Of a stretch of DNA of 64,000 bases, positions 19,201 through 27,434 are shown piece after piece. A program made the position numbers and the translations under genes. Source of the DNA: Colwellia sp. PAMC 21821 (GTDB taxonomy: Bacteria > Pseudomonadota > Gammaproteobacteria > Enterobacterales > Alteromonadaceae); contig NZ_CP014943.1 of assembly GCF_002077175.1 (NCBI RefSeq), forward strand, positions 4,278,001 to 4,342,000, read 5' to 3'. The notes under the pieces are model-generated. The model did no database searches and was not told the origin of the DNA. It was given only the letters and a program-made list of their open reading frames with translations. Each line of letters starts with the position of its first letter. Position 1 is the stretch's first letter.

Positions 19201-19405
19201 GTTTGAAACATCACGACAAGCTCAGTTTGTTGTTCCTATGGCGGTATCGTTAGGTTTTGGTATTTTATTCACTACGATTGTGTGTTTATTAGTCTTACCG
19301 GCTTTGTGTCTTGTTATCAATCAAGATATTAAAGAAATTAAACGTGAGGCGGCGAACCTGCCACTCATTAAAGATCAAAGCGCGCAAGACACTATTAAGG
19401 GGTAA
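16274..19405 (+). CDS. RND efflux inner-membrane transporter
   Basis: Proton-driven RND pump of 1043 residues, the normal length for the AcrB/MdtB superfamily. It has one N-terminal membrane helix (~12-35), a large periplasmic domain starting YPGAAPSEMEIGIAAPVE, six helices around 335-545, a second periplasmic domain and six C-terminal helices from ~855. VVDDAII places the paired proton-relay aspartates at 398-399 in helix 4. RRRIRPILLTTITTFFGLAPM is the conserved loop-and-helix near the C-terminus. It overlaps the adaptor gene, completing a three-gene operon. The GSRRG-type porter specificity residues do not identify a substrate. No truncation is visible. Confidence 0.93.
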   Translation: MSVNPITWMIKHKVAPHLLMLTLIFGGLVMSFMIRKEYMPETSRDTVSVRISYPGAAPSEMEIGIAAPVESALQNIDGISRVDTFIGTGWIRVTAELEAGSHPQKIYQDAQQAVNRISSFPASIERPSVKLDTRIADVMELIVHADLDRFALKRLTEQIRDRILQSPYISQVKLRGIPSEEIHVEVAQTDLQAYNLTLNQIATILKKNVVEQSAGKIKGDNGDILVSVDQREFWAEDLAKVPLISDKSGDQVTLGEIANVTEGFADIRDLVTYNGQLSVQLNIYRMGEQTPSQIADAIENMWPEILVMLPPNAGIAIVDDDAKNYQKRLSLLLSNAFIGLLLILIIMSIFLQFKLAFWVVAGIPSAFLGAMLFLPSFDVSINMVSMFGFIVALGIVVDDAIIAGENIYSHMQDGMSFEQAAIKGANEVAKPLTYAILTNIVAFLPLLLLPGSMKLLFGAIPIVVVLCFAVSWVEALFILPSHLAHIKEKRPNKFEQWFSGIQNTCNSKLNHFIENIYFPLLNKCLNWPSLVLSIASFIFCIVIAYALSGKMGFSLYPKLDGRWVKASYVISETTTEKEAFILRDALEKSAQSMIKDRALQSSVVSTRSIIRENSVEVALLLVESEEREYATSDIKEFWREHAKPLAKLGKLSFSGARRGSSALATASLTIELRHSDSGVLALAAQETVDFLDTNEYVVATVNSMEEGKPQWKLTLNQNGRALGLDAADLSAQMRASLYGARAQRQHRLRNEVTTLVRLPEHERTDVNKIESMLVRTKAGGYAPLGSVATINKVLAPGFILRRKGQRVEKVGAEILPEENIPAVTKLVRNHLVPELEGRYPGINVVFGGDQEEIANSVSRLELGTGFALAGIYMLLAIAFRSYSQPLIIMAIIPFGAVGAILGHMALGFGLSVVSLMGMLALAGVVVNDSLILVEYANKKMAQGLSAMESIKEACRRRIRPILLTTITTFFGLAPMVFETSRQAQFVVPMAVSLGFGILFTTIVCLLVLPALCLVINQDIKEIKREAANLPLIKDQSAQDTIKG

Positions 19406-19466
19406 TTCATCCTAGGTGGGGGCACTAAAAACCTGATGAGCGGTTAGCATAATCAGACTTTATACA

Positions 19467-19521
19467 TACTTTGATAGTTTTGGTTAAATTGACAATGTAT
19501 TATCAATCTATTATCAAAGTA
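19467..19521 (+). repeat. Inverted repeat downstream of the efflux operon
   Basis: TACTTTGATA (19467-19476) and TATCAAAGTA (19512-19521) are perfect 10-bp arms 35 bases apart. It could be a 3'-end structure for the pump operon or an operator before the cytochrome gene; the sequence does not decide. Confidence 0.5.
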
Positions 19522-19614
19522 TTGAGGCTTGAATAAGCAGCTGATTAATCATCATTACGACGTTAATTATTTAAGTAAGTTATTTTGTTAAATTATTTTA
19601 AGGTAAGTAAAATT

Positions 19615-21810
19615 TTGAAGTTTTATCATTCTTTTTATCTGGTGTTACTCGGTTTGTTCTCGGCATTTTCTATACAAGCTTTTGAGGTCGAAGAGCACAG
19701 TTTTCAAAAGGCTAACGCTATATCAAATCAGCAGTGCATTTCATGCCATGAGCAATCACAACATGATTGGCAACAATCTGATCACAGTAAAGCGATGGCG
19801 CTTGCCGATAAAACGACAGTTTTAGCTGATTTTGATAATAAACAGGTTGAGCATTATGGACAAAAAGCTAATTTTTTTATTAAAGATAATCGTTATCAAG
19901 TCACTATTTCCTATGATGATAAAACAGATACTTATCCAATAAAATACACCTTTGGTCATTTTCCACTGCAACAATATTTAGTTGAAACTGAGCCAGGGAA
20001 GTTACAGGTGTTACCCTTTGCTTGGGACGCAAGAGAAAAATCTGACGGCGGGCAGCGGTGGTATCACAACTATAGCCATGAAGAAATTCAACCTGAAGAT
20101 AGGTTACATTGGCGTCAACCATTACAAAATTGGAATGGCATGTGTGCCGATTGTCATTCTGATGGCTTAGTAAGAAACTATGAGACAAAAGACAACAGTT
20201 TTGACACACTGTTCGATAATATCAACGTTGGTTGCTTATCTTGTCATGATGATATGTCTACTCATGCAAAAAAAGCGATAAAACCAAAGACGGGTACTAA
20301 TTTTACAGCGTCTAATCACCGCACTGGGGTATGGCTAAGAAGTATTGGCGACAAAACTGCACATTGGCAGGGTGAAAAACGTGATAATGAGTTTATGGAT
20401 GGTTGTTTTGCTTGTCATTCATTACGTGCACCATTAAACGATGGTATTAAACCTAACACGCCGTTTTTAGATCAATTTACCCCACAACTATTAGCATCAC
20501 CCAATTACTATGCAGATGGTCAAATCAAAGAAGAAGTGTATGTTTATGGCTCATTTTTACAAAGTAAAATGTTTGCAGCAGGGGTTAATTGCCTCGATTG
20601 TCATGATAAACACACCATGAAATTAAAGGTAGAAGGTAACGGTTTATGCCTGCAGTGTCATGGCAGCGAGGTTTATAATGTAAAAGAACATCATCAACAT
20701 GAGGATAATACGAGTGGCGCACAGTGTGTTAATTGCCATATGCCTGAAAACACCTATATGGGCGTTGATGACAGGCGTGATCATAGTTTTAAAATTCCTC
20801 GCCCTGATATTTCTCAAGCGTATAACACGCCTAATGCCTGTACAAAGTGTCATGAAGATAAATCGAATCAATGGGCAAGTGAGAGTTTAGAAAAATGGCA
20901 TGGTCAACCTAAGCCATTACTGACGAGCAAAGAATATTTAATGGCATTAAATTCAGGACAAGCCATCGATATTGAGCAGCATTTAGCGATTATTGCTGAT
21001 GTTCAACTTGATGTCATCAGTAGAGCCACCGCTCTACAATTACTGAGTTACACTACGCAAACAATAACGGCCGAAATTCTAGAGCCTTATCTCAGCCATT
21101 CTGAAGGGTTAATCAGGTTAAGTGCTGCGAATATCGCTACATTATTACCTCCTAACGATAAGGTGAAATACCTTTCGCCAGTGTTACAAGATCAATACAA
21201 ATCAATAAGAATTGCTGCGGCACGAGGTTTAATTACCAGTGAAATATCCGCTATTGATCAACCGCTGTTCGATAAAGCATTCAAAGCATTAATTCATTCG
21301 AATGAAATTAGTAGTTGGCGCGGTGAAGGCCTTGCTAATCAAGGTGTCATTGCGATTGAATTGAATAGATTAAGTGATGCAGAGAAATCATTTATAAAGG
21401 CAATTAAAATAGATCCCTACTTTTTAACAGGTTACATTAATCTGGCCGATATTTACCGTGCTCAACAAAAGCCATTTCAAGTAGCTTCAGTGTTGTCAAA
21501 GGGGATCAAAAACAATCCTAAATCAGCCGATTTACATTACTCTTACGGATTGCACTTTGTACGTCAGAAACAGTTAGATAAAGGGATCGAACATTTTGAC
21601 AAAGCCATGACCTTAATGCCTGATAATGCGCAATATGCTTATACTTATATACTGGCGTTAGATGGTGCAGGGCAGAGTGAAGAAGCCTTAACAAAATTAA
21701 AAACGTTAATCGTAAGTTATCAAAATAAGGCGCAACTGAAAGAACTAGGCTTGTACTTATCGCAAAAATTACGCAATAAAGCCTACTATGATTTCTTTTT
21801 ATCTATTTAA
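19615..21810 (+). CDS. Eight-haem c-type cytochrome with HEAT and TPR repeats
   Basis: A 731-residue periplasmic multihaem protein. Eight CxxCH haem-binding motifs start at residues 41, 177, 207, 264, 326, 345, 371 and 409. They are followed by HEAT-like helices (~455-570) and three TPR units (~575-700). TTG 19615 is preferred: AAGG lies 11 bases upstream and translation begins KFYHSFYLVL, a signal peptide ending near SIQA. The TTG at 19585 would bury the signal. Proteins of this layout occur widely in marine bacteria and are often annotated only as multihaem cytochrome with TPR; an electron-transfer or reductase role is inferred from the haems. It stands alone, 200 bases after the efflux operon. 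Confidence 0.88.
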   Translation: MKFYHSFYLVLLGLFSAFSIQAFEVEEHSFQKANAISNQQCISCHEQSQHDWQQSDHSKAMALADKTTVLADFDNKQVEHYGQKANFFIKDNRYQVTISYDDKTDTYPIKYTFGHFPLQQYLVETEPGKLQVLPFAWDAREKSDGGQRWYHNYSHEEIQPEDRLHWRQPLQNWNGMCADCHSDGLVRNYETKDNSFDTLFDNINVGCLSCHDDMSTHAKKAIKPKTGTNFTASNHRTGVWLRSIGDKTAHWQGEKRDNEFMDGCFACHSLRAPLNDGIKPNTPFLDQFTPQLLASPNYYADGQIKEEVYVYGSFLQSKMFAAGVNCLDCHDKHTMKLKVEGNGLCLQCHGSEVYNVKEHHQHEDNTSGAQCVNCHMPENTYMGVDDRRDHSFKIPRPDISQAYNTPNACTKCHEDKSNQWASESLEKWHGQPKPLLTSKEYLMALNSGQAIDIEQHLAIIADVQLDVISRATALQLLSYTTQTITAEILEPYLSHSEGLIRLSAANIATLLPPNDKVKYLSPVLQDQYKSIRIAAARGLITSEISAIDQPLFDKAFKALIHSNEISSWRGEGLANQGVIAIELNRLSDAEKSFIKAIKIDPYFLTGYINLADIYRAQQKPFQVASVLSKGIKNNPKSADLHYSYGLHFVRQKQLDKGIEHFDKAMTLMPDNAQYAYTYILALDGAGQSEEALTKLKTLIVSYQNKAQLKELGLYLSQKLRNKAYYDFFLSI

Positions 21811-21977
21811 GTTCATTTAAGGCTTCTCAGTTGTCTAAGGTGTTTTAATTGTTTACGAGATAGCAATTATATGGGAATTAATTAAATGATTGCTAGACAA
21901 TCGACGGTGGTAAATTTCTGAAAGCCAAAGTTATTTATTTTAACCATTTAGAATGAGCAGTTAATTAATCTACTTAT

Positions 21978-22010
21978 AAAGCCCGTTAATCGAAAGATTA
22001 TCGGGCTTTT
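21978..22010 (+). terminator. Strong GAAA-loop hairpin terminator
   Basis: AAGCCCGTTAATC pairs with GATTATCGGGCTT across a GAAA loop (one T-T mismatch) and is followed by TTTT. It lies 170 bases after the cytochrome gene and eight bases beyond the stop of the minus-strand remnant, so it could serve both directions. Confidence 0.75.
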
Positions 22011-22017
22011 ATCAATC

Positions 22018-22188
22018 TCAGTGTTTAGTTTTAGGAAAAGGGTTTGTAGTGCTAACCCATCGAGTAGAATCCAAATCTCTATCTCCAGGTTTTATTGCAT
22101 CCCTGTCAAACCACATAACTTTATCCTTGAAGTTAACCGTCACATTAAAAGAAGTTCGATAACCGAAAAAGTTTTTTGTTAGATGAGT
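22018..22188 (-). pseudogene. Orphan C-terminal coding remnant
   Basis: On the minus strand a 56-codon frame without a start codon at its 5' end reads like real protein: NFKDKVMWFDRDAIKPGDRD followed by LDSTRWVSTTNPFPKTKH and a stop. Immediately after the stop comes the hairpin at 21978-22010, placed as a native terminator would be. An upstream in-frame stop at 22189-22191 cuts it off. I read it as the decayed 3' end of a gene; the family is not recognised. Confidence 0.4.
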
Positions 22189-22495
22189 TCATTTAAATTT
22201 TATTCAATAGTTAATAAATAAGTTAAAAAGCGCTCAACCTCATAGTTTGATGCGGTTCAGTAAATTAGTATCCAGATAGTAGGGTTTGTTATTTATCACT
22301 CTACTATCTAGCCTTCAATTGACTAACCCAGCCTAAAATATGTTGGTGACTTCTAGGATTAGTTTATAAGCACTTCGCAAATATATTCTTTGAGTTTTCA
22401 ATATTAAATTTATTTTCATGAGTCAGTACGAGAATTAATGTTTACCTTAGTTGATATTTCAAGATAAAAGCACCGACATTTTGTTTGTAATCTTT

Positions 22496-22530
22496 CTGTC
22501 ATCTTTAAGTCATTATTTTGCCACATAAAC
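22496..22530 (+). promoter_or_regulatory. Possible Pho box and -10
   Basis: CTGTCAT (22496-22502), four bases, then AAGTCAT (22507-22513) matches the tandem CTGTCAT layout of PhoB sites in 12 of 14 half-site positions. CATAAAC at 22524-22530 sits where a -10 element is expected. The next start codon is 37 bases further on. Confidence 0.4.
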
Positions 22531-22567
22531 TCCCTAGTCTTGTTTCATTTTTAAATGACGAGACCAA

Positions 22568-24445
22568 ATGATGTTAAAAATTAACAAGTATAAAATAGGG
22601 CTGCTTACTGTTGCATTATCAATGGGGCTAAGCGGATGTAATTTCGACGGCGATAATGGCGAACAAGGTGTTCATGGCGCACAAGGCATTTCGGGTGTTG
22701 TTGGAACTGATGGCTCTAATGGTAGTGACGGTAAGAGTTTACCTCGTGCATTAAATGTTGAAGTGGTAGGCCGTTTTGCTACGGGTATTTACGGTAAAAG
22801 CGCCGCAGAAATTGTTCAGTTTCATAAAAATTCAAACGCTGCTTTCGCCATTAATGGCGCTGCTAATCAAATAGAAGTTATCAACTTAGCTAACCTTTCG
22901 ACTACTGAAGTAGGCGATCCTGTCGCTGATGAAAGCTTAAGCTCAAGTGCTTTTACTTTTCCATTAAGCGTTTTGGTAAAGAACACCTCAGGCGTTGAGA
23001 ATACCATTTTGTTAGGTGCGGTTAACTCAATTGCCATTAAAGATGATTTATTAGCCATTGCTATTGAAGGTGAGGTTAAACAAGCACCCGGCGCTATTCT
23101 ATTTTATAGTCTAAATGCGCTTGGAGAAGGCACGTTCATTAAAGCGGTAGAAGCTGGCGCGTTGCCTGATATGGTTACTTTTACGCCCGACGGTAATAAG
23201 GTATTAGTTGCCAATGAAGGCGAACCAAATGCTGATTACTCAAATGACCCAGAAGGTTCAATCTCAGTTATTGCTGTTGTTGATATGGTTCCAGCAGATG
23301 TTGCAGTCTCAATTAATTTGAGCTCAGATATTGTCTTTAGTGATGATAACTTATCTCCTGAAGATTATGATACCGATGAAAAACGACTCACTATTTTAAC
23401 GAAAGCAGGTGTTAAGTTTGCTGGGCCGATAGGTAATACGGTCGCGAAAGATTTAGAACCAGAATATATTACCACTGCCAGTAACAGCGAAATAGCGTAT
23501 GTGTCTCTGCAAGAAAATAATGCAATCGGCATTATTAACCTTAAAGATTTAACCATTGAAGTAAAAGCGTTGGGTTATAAAGATTGGGGTAAGTATCAAT
23601 TAGATTTTACTAATAAAGACCAAGTCCCTGAGTTTAAGAGTATTCAAGGTCTATATGGCATGTATCAACCTGATACTATTGCTTCATATTCGTGGAATGG
23701 TTCGACATTTATTGTTTCTGCCAATGAAGGTGATGCCAGAGATTACGACGGATATTCTGAAGAAGTGCGCGTTAAAGATATTATTGATCCCGATGAACTT
23801 AATCAAACACTGTCAACAGCGTTACAAAGCCAGTATGACGAAACGGGTGGTAGCGACTATTTAGGACGCTTAAAAGTAACCACTGCTTTAGGTGATAAAG
23901 ACCAAGATGGTGAGTTTGAAAAATTATTTTCTTATGGCGCGCGCTCATTCTCCATTTGGGATAAAAACGTTAATTTAGTTTTTGATTCTGGCGATGATTT
24001 CGGCAAAATTTCATCAGCTATTCTTGGCAACAATTTTAATGCTGCACATACTGAAAATAAAGGCGATAACCGCTCGGATGATAAGGGTGGCGAGCCTGAA
24101 GCGATTGATGTTGGAGAAATAGCAGGAAGAACTTACGCCTTTATTTCCCAAGAACGCGCAGGGGACTTATTTGTATACGACATTACAAACCCTTTTAATA
24201 CGGCTTTTGTTACCCACTACAATAACCGTGATTTTACTGTTGATTACGAAATGGATGATGATTTAGCTGATCCTTGTGATAGCAATGAAGGCATGGATTG
24301 CACCAAGGTGAATATGGCCGGTGATTTAGGCCCTGAAAGTATTAAATTTATATCAGCAGCAGACAGCCCAACTAATACGCCATTATTAGTGATTGGTAAT
24401 GAAGTATCTGGAACCGTTACGGTTTACCAAGTAACAGAGCAATAA
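22568..24445 (+). CDS. Choice-of-anchor I family lipoprotein with collagen-like segment
   Basis: A 625-residue surface or periplasmic lipoprotein. The signal peptide ends in the lipobox LSGC (Cys near 24). A short collagen-like Gly-x-x stretch follows (GEQGVHGAQGISG, then GTDGSNGSDG), and then a long beta-propeller-like domain of the choice-of-anchor I type, with DMVTFTPDGNKVLVANEGEP and the later ANEGDARDYDGYSEE typical of that family. The N-terminal segment probably acts as a spacer. Homologues are often loosely called alkaline phosphatase, but no phosphatase catalytic motif is visible. A possible Pho box 55-72 bases upstream suggests phosphate control. ATG 22568 or 22571 may be used. Confidence 0.82.
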   Translation: MMLKINKYKIGLLTVALSMGLSGCNFDGDNGEQGVHGAQGISGVVGTDGSNGSDGKSLPRALNVEVVGRFATGIYGKSAAEIVQFHKNSNAAFAINGAANQIEVINLANLSTTEVGDPVADESLSSSAFTFPLSVLVKNTSGVENTILLGAVNSIAIKDDLLAIAIEGEVKQAPGAILFYSLNALGEGTFIKAVEAGALPDMVTFTPDGNKVLVANEGEPNADYSNDPEGSISVIAVVDMVPADVAVSINLSSDIVFSDDNLSPEDYDTDEKRLTILTKAGVKFAGPIGNTVAKDLEPEYITTASNSEIAYVSLQENNAIGIINLKDLTIEVKALGYKDWGKYQLDFTNKDQVPEFKSIQGLYGMYQPDTIASYSWNGSTFIVSANEGDARDYDGYSEEVRVKDIIDPDELNQTLSTALQSQYDETGGSDYLGRLKVTTALGDKDQDGEFEKLFSYGARSFSIWDKNVNLVFDSGDDFGKISSAILGNNFNAAHTENKGDNRSDDKGGEPEAIDVGEIAGRTYAFISQERAGDLFVYDITNPFNTAFVTHYNNRDFTVDYEMDDDLADPCDSNEGMDCTKVNMAGDLGPESIKFISAADSPTNTPLLVIGNEVSGTVTVYQVTEQ

Positions 24446-24833
24446 CAAATAAAATTGCTAACGGGGTTTCAATTGATTGTGACCCTGTTACGCAATGTTA
24501 AGTGCAATGTAAAATCAACAGCAAATTAACAGGGCACTCACTTTAAATTAAATAAGCTTTACCTGTGTACTCAGGCCTTTGTTAAAATAGGTGTATCCAC
24601 TAAAATATTTTAATTCAAGTATTGCCGCAATTGTTCAAGACATATTTATTAATGAACTATAACCTTCACCAGACTTTTACCAAAAGAGAAGACAACGCCT
24701 AAAATTTAAATGTCATAAAATGACAGCCTTTTTATTTTTCAATATCTCTTTGCCATATAAATACTAAATAATCAGTGTTTTATATTTTTTATATGGCCGG
24801 CCACACTAAGTCGCATATATTTTGTCTATTTTT
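24446..24833. other. 388-base convergent intergenic region
   Basis: No gene is seen between the converging choice-of-anchor and yecM-like genes. A small hairpin, TGTCAT-AAA-ATGACA at 24711-24725, followed by a T-rich tract to 24738, is a possible terminator for the plus-strand gene. Confidence 0.5.
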
Positions 24834-25391
24834 CTACTGTTTTTCAATCGCCACCACGGCTTTAATGTCTGCGCTGTGCACTTTAATACAGATATTATTC
24901 AACTTAAATGCAATGGTCGGGTTCGCCAGTTTCTCACCCTCTGCATGCGGTGCAGAGCGTTTTACTTGAATCGCAGGGTTCGCTGCCAATACCGCTGTAA
25001 TATTCGGGTTAATTGTATTTAGTGACTGCTCTAATTCAGCCATTGTTACGGCATTACCCGGCAACACTAATTCAATATGTTCCCAACCTTGTTGTGGATA
25101 AGGTTTGCTAGGAAAAGGCAGTTCAACGCAGGCAATTTTCCAGTCTCCGAGTTGTAAGGGTTCGTTCAGTGCGATGATATAAATAGGACGACCGTTAATA
25201 ATACTGTCTGAGATAATGTCTCCTTTTTCTCGCCACTGTGCTAACAACGTCTGAGCGGTGGTAAGCTCATTCAATCGCAAAGCAGCATGATCACAAACAA
25301 GCGGTACGTCTTTTAGTCCTAACAGGGTTGCAAAATTGAGGATTGCTTGAGAGAAGTCTGGCCACTGAATTTTAAGTTGTTGATATTGCAT
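24834..25391 (-). CDS. yecM: YecM-like VOC-superfamily protein
   Basis: A 185-residue cytoplasmic protein resembling E. coli YecM, a metal-binding member of the vicinal-oxygen-chelate fold with no established reaction. Seen are CDHAALRLN near residue 33, NGRPIYII in the middle, and the pattern WEHIELVLPG followed by APHAEGEKLANPTIAF, which place the histidine and glutamate ligands expected in the fold. It starts at ATG 25391 without a signal peptide. It lies downstream of radD on the same strand, separated by about 100 bases that contain a three-copy tandem repeat. This looks like ordinary chromosomal background rather than part of the carrageenan system. Confidence 0.75.
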   Translation of the reverse strand: MQYQQLKIQWPDFSQAILNFATLLGLKDVPLVCDHAALRLNELTTAQTLLAQWREKGDIISDSIINGRPIYIIALNEPLQLGDWKIACVELPFPSKPYPQQGWEHIELVLPGNAVTMAELEQSLNTINPNITAVLAANPAIQVKRSAPHAEGEKLANPTIAFKLNNICIKVHSADIKAVVAIEKQ

Positions 25392-25456
25392 AGCAATTCC
25401 TTGATGTTAATATTTGCTGATAATAGCACAGCCAAGTAGAAAATATGCGATGGTTG

Positions 25457-25489
25457 CCCTAACCATACCCTAACCATACCCTAACCATA
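25457..25489 (+). repeat. Three-copy 11-bp tandem repeat
   Basis: CCCTAACCATA occurs three times head to tail without mismatch between the ends of radD and the start of yecM, both on the minus strand. It probably changes copy number by slippage; any effect would be on yecM expression. Confidence 0.8.
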
Positions 25490-25493
25490 GGCT

Positions 25494-27434
25494 CTATTTA
25501 AGCTCATTGGCTTTGCGATATTTACCTTGATAGTCAAAAAGACGGTCTTTAATACGCCAGTAATATTTTTGTTTCCTGGCAATAACAAAGTCTGGGCACG
25601 GTAGTATGTTAGCTAACTTTAATGCTTGCTCAAGCGTAGTGACTTCATACGACTCAGTAGCGCCAAGTTGTACACTTATTTTAGCGCTAAGGCGTTTAGA
25701 AAAAATATCGTTGAAGGCTTTTACTTGATTTGGCTTAGAAAAATCAAATGATTCATTGAGCTGGGTGCCTTCCTCATCATGGTAAGTGATTTTTAACTTA
25801 TCAGATCCCTTCTCATTGGCCTTAGCGATAGCCTTGCCAGTAACTCTGCTTAGATTAAAGCCTGCGCAGCGTATAACTTTTGAATCTTTAAGTTTTAGTG
25901 CCTTTTTTAACATATCATCAGGGTCAACCAAGACCTCAAGGCATTGTAAACAGTTACGAGCCGCTATGTCATTTTCACCACCGCAATGTGGACATTCTTT
26001 AAATACAAAACGATAGTCACATTGGCGCTGGCTTTCTACACGATGTGCTTGCTCGTCAGAGGGATCATCAACAAGACCTTTGCATCGTCGACCGTAGTGC
26101 TCAACTAAATAACCGTCATCATCACAAATGCCCCAAAATACATTGGGAAATTCACAACTTGGGCAAACAACTTGCACAGGCTGGCTTTTACTATTGGGCT
26201 TTTTCTCACCAACTTCGGGGTGATAAAGGTCAAAATCATTGCCGGTATAGTCAATCACCAAACAATCTTTTTTGTTCTCACTCAAACGCAAACCGCGACC
26301 GATGATTTGTTGATAAAGACTAACCGATTGTGTTGGGCGTAATATGGCGATCATATCAACATGGGGAGCGTCAAAGCCGGTGGTTAATACAGAAACATTC
26401 ACCAGAAACTTAATCTCTTTGTGCTTGAATGCTTTAATTAACTTGTCGCGTTCGGCGTTGTCGGTAGCGCCGGTAATTAACGCACTTATCTGCAAGGGTA
26501 AATAACTAAAAACTTCATTTGCATGTTCAACGGTGGCGGCAAATATCATAACACCTTGACGTTGATCGCTTAACTCAACAACCTGCTCAATAATACTTTG
26601 AGTCACTCGAGGATTTTTGTTTAACAGATGATTCATATCCGCAGGACTATAATCGCCAGAGGCGTTTGCACGTAGGCTACTAAAATCGTAATGCTCTATG
26701 GTGGCATCAACGAGTTTAGGCTCGGTTAAATACTCGCGTTTAATTAAGTAACGAATAGGGAGCTCATAAATGCAGTGCTCGAAAGGCCGTTTTTCTTCAC
26801 TGCGCATAAAACCACGGTAATGCTTTTTATAAATCCAGCCCATACCTAAACGATAAGGCGTGGCGGTTAACCCCAATAATTTTACATCCGGATTAACTTG
26901 CATCAACTTTTCAATAATTTGTTGATACTGATTACTATTAGACTGCTTGTTTGTTGTTTCTGGTGATTGTGCTTCGGGCTGTAATTTATCTTGAGGTGGT
27001 TGATTCGGTTTTGCGTTCAACAGAGCCTTCGAGTGTTCATCAGACAAGTCAGGGCTAGGCACATTAACTCGATGACATTCGTCAATAATAATTAACGAGT
27101 AGGGCTCATTAAAATCGTCAAGGTTACGCGCTGCTGATTGTATGCTAGCGAATGTGACTTGGTGTTGAGTCTCTTTGAGTTTTAAGCCAGCAGAATAAAT
27201 ACCGGCAGCAACGCCGTAGCTTTCAAATTTTTGATGGTTTTGCTCGACCAATTCTTTTACATGGGTCAGCACGAGTATTTTTCGCTTGGCTAAACGTGCA
27301 AGTTCAGCAATGACCAAACTTTTACCTGAGCCGGTTGGTAAAACAATCACCGCAGATTCGTTGGTTTTTCGAAAGTGTTTAAGCACCGAAGAAACAGCTT
27401 CTTGTTGATAATCTCTAAGTTGAAAAACTTCCAC
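25494..27434 (-). CDS. radD: DNA repair helicase-like ATPase RadD
   Basis: Superfamily 2 ATPase that acts with RecA and SSB in recombinational DNA repair. Closely follows E. coli RadD (YejH): RDYQQEAV at the N-terminus, Walker A LPTGSGKS (32-39), DECH (118-121), LLGLTATPYRLGMGWIY, VLTTGFDAPHVD, and QIIGRGLRL in motif VI. Cysteine clusters (CPSC, RRC, CDYRF, CPHCGGENDIAARNC) form the C-terminal zinc-binding region. GTG 27434 aligns with the E. coli start; an upstream TTG at 27464 would add ten unlike residues. A polar insert of about 45 residues, rich in Pro, Gln and Asn, follows DECH and is absent from the E. coli protein. 646 residues in total. Confidence 0.93.
   Translation of the reverse strand: MEVFQLRDYQQEAVSSVLKHFRKTNESAVIVLPTGSGKSLVIAELARLAKRKILVLTHVKELVEQNHQKFESYGVAAGIYSAGLKLKETQHQVTFASIQSAARNLDDFNEPYSLIIIDECHRVNVPSPDLSDEHSKALLNAKPNQPPQDKLQPEAQSPETTNKQSNSNQYQQIIEKLMQVNPDVKLLGLTATPYRLGMGWIYKKHYRGFMRSEEKRPFEHCIYELPIRYLIKREYLTEPKLVDATIEHYDFSSLRANASGDYSPADMNHLLNKNPRVTQSIIEQVVELSDQRQGVMIFAATVEHANEVFSYLPLQISALITGATDNAERDKLIKAFKHKEIKFLVNVSVLTTGFDAPHVDMIAILRPTQSVSLYQQIIGRGLRLSENKKDCLVIDYTGNDFDLYHPEVGEKKPNSKSQPVQVVCPSCEFPNVFWGICDDDGYLVEHYGRRCKGLVDDPSDEQAHRVESQRQCDYRFVFKECPHCGGENDIAARNCLQCLEVLVDPDDMLKKALKLKDSKVIRCAGFNLSRVTGKAIAKANEKGSDKLKITYHDEEGTQLNESFDFSKPNQVKAFNDIFSKRLSAKISVQLGATESYEVTTLEQALKLANILPCPDFVIARKQKYYWRIKDRLFDYQGKYRKANELK

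Larger units (their letters stand above)
21811..22567. other. 757-base intergenic region
   Basis: It holds a strong hairpin terminator (21978-22010), a minus-strand remnant of a coding sequence (22018-22188), and a Pho-box-like site (22496-22513) before the next gene. The rest is AT-rich without a convincing open frame. Confidence 0.6.

Noticed and set aside
13682-19405. Efflux operon as part of the carrageenan system
   Set aside because: No shared operator and no sugar-related motif; a general tripartite pump is the simpler reading.
22568-24445. Alkaline phosphatase
   Set aside because: Homologues are sometimes so named, but no phosphatase active-site pattern is present in the sequence.
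25457-25489. Tandem repeat as a CRISPR-like element
   Set aside because: Units are 11 bp and directly adjacent with no spacers.
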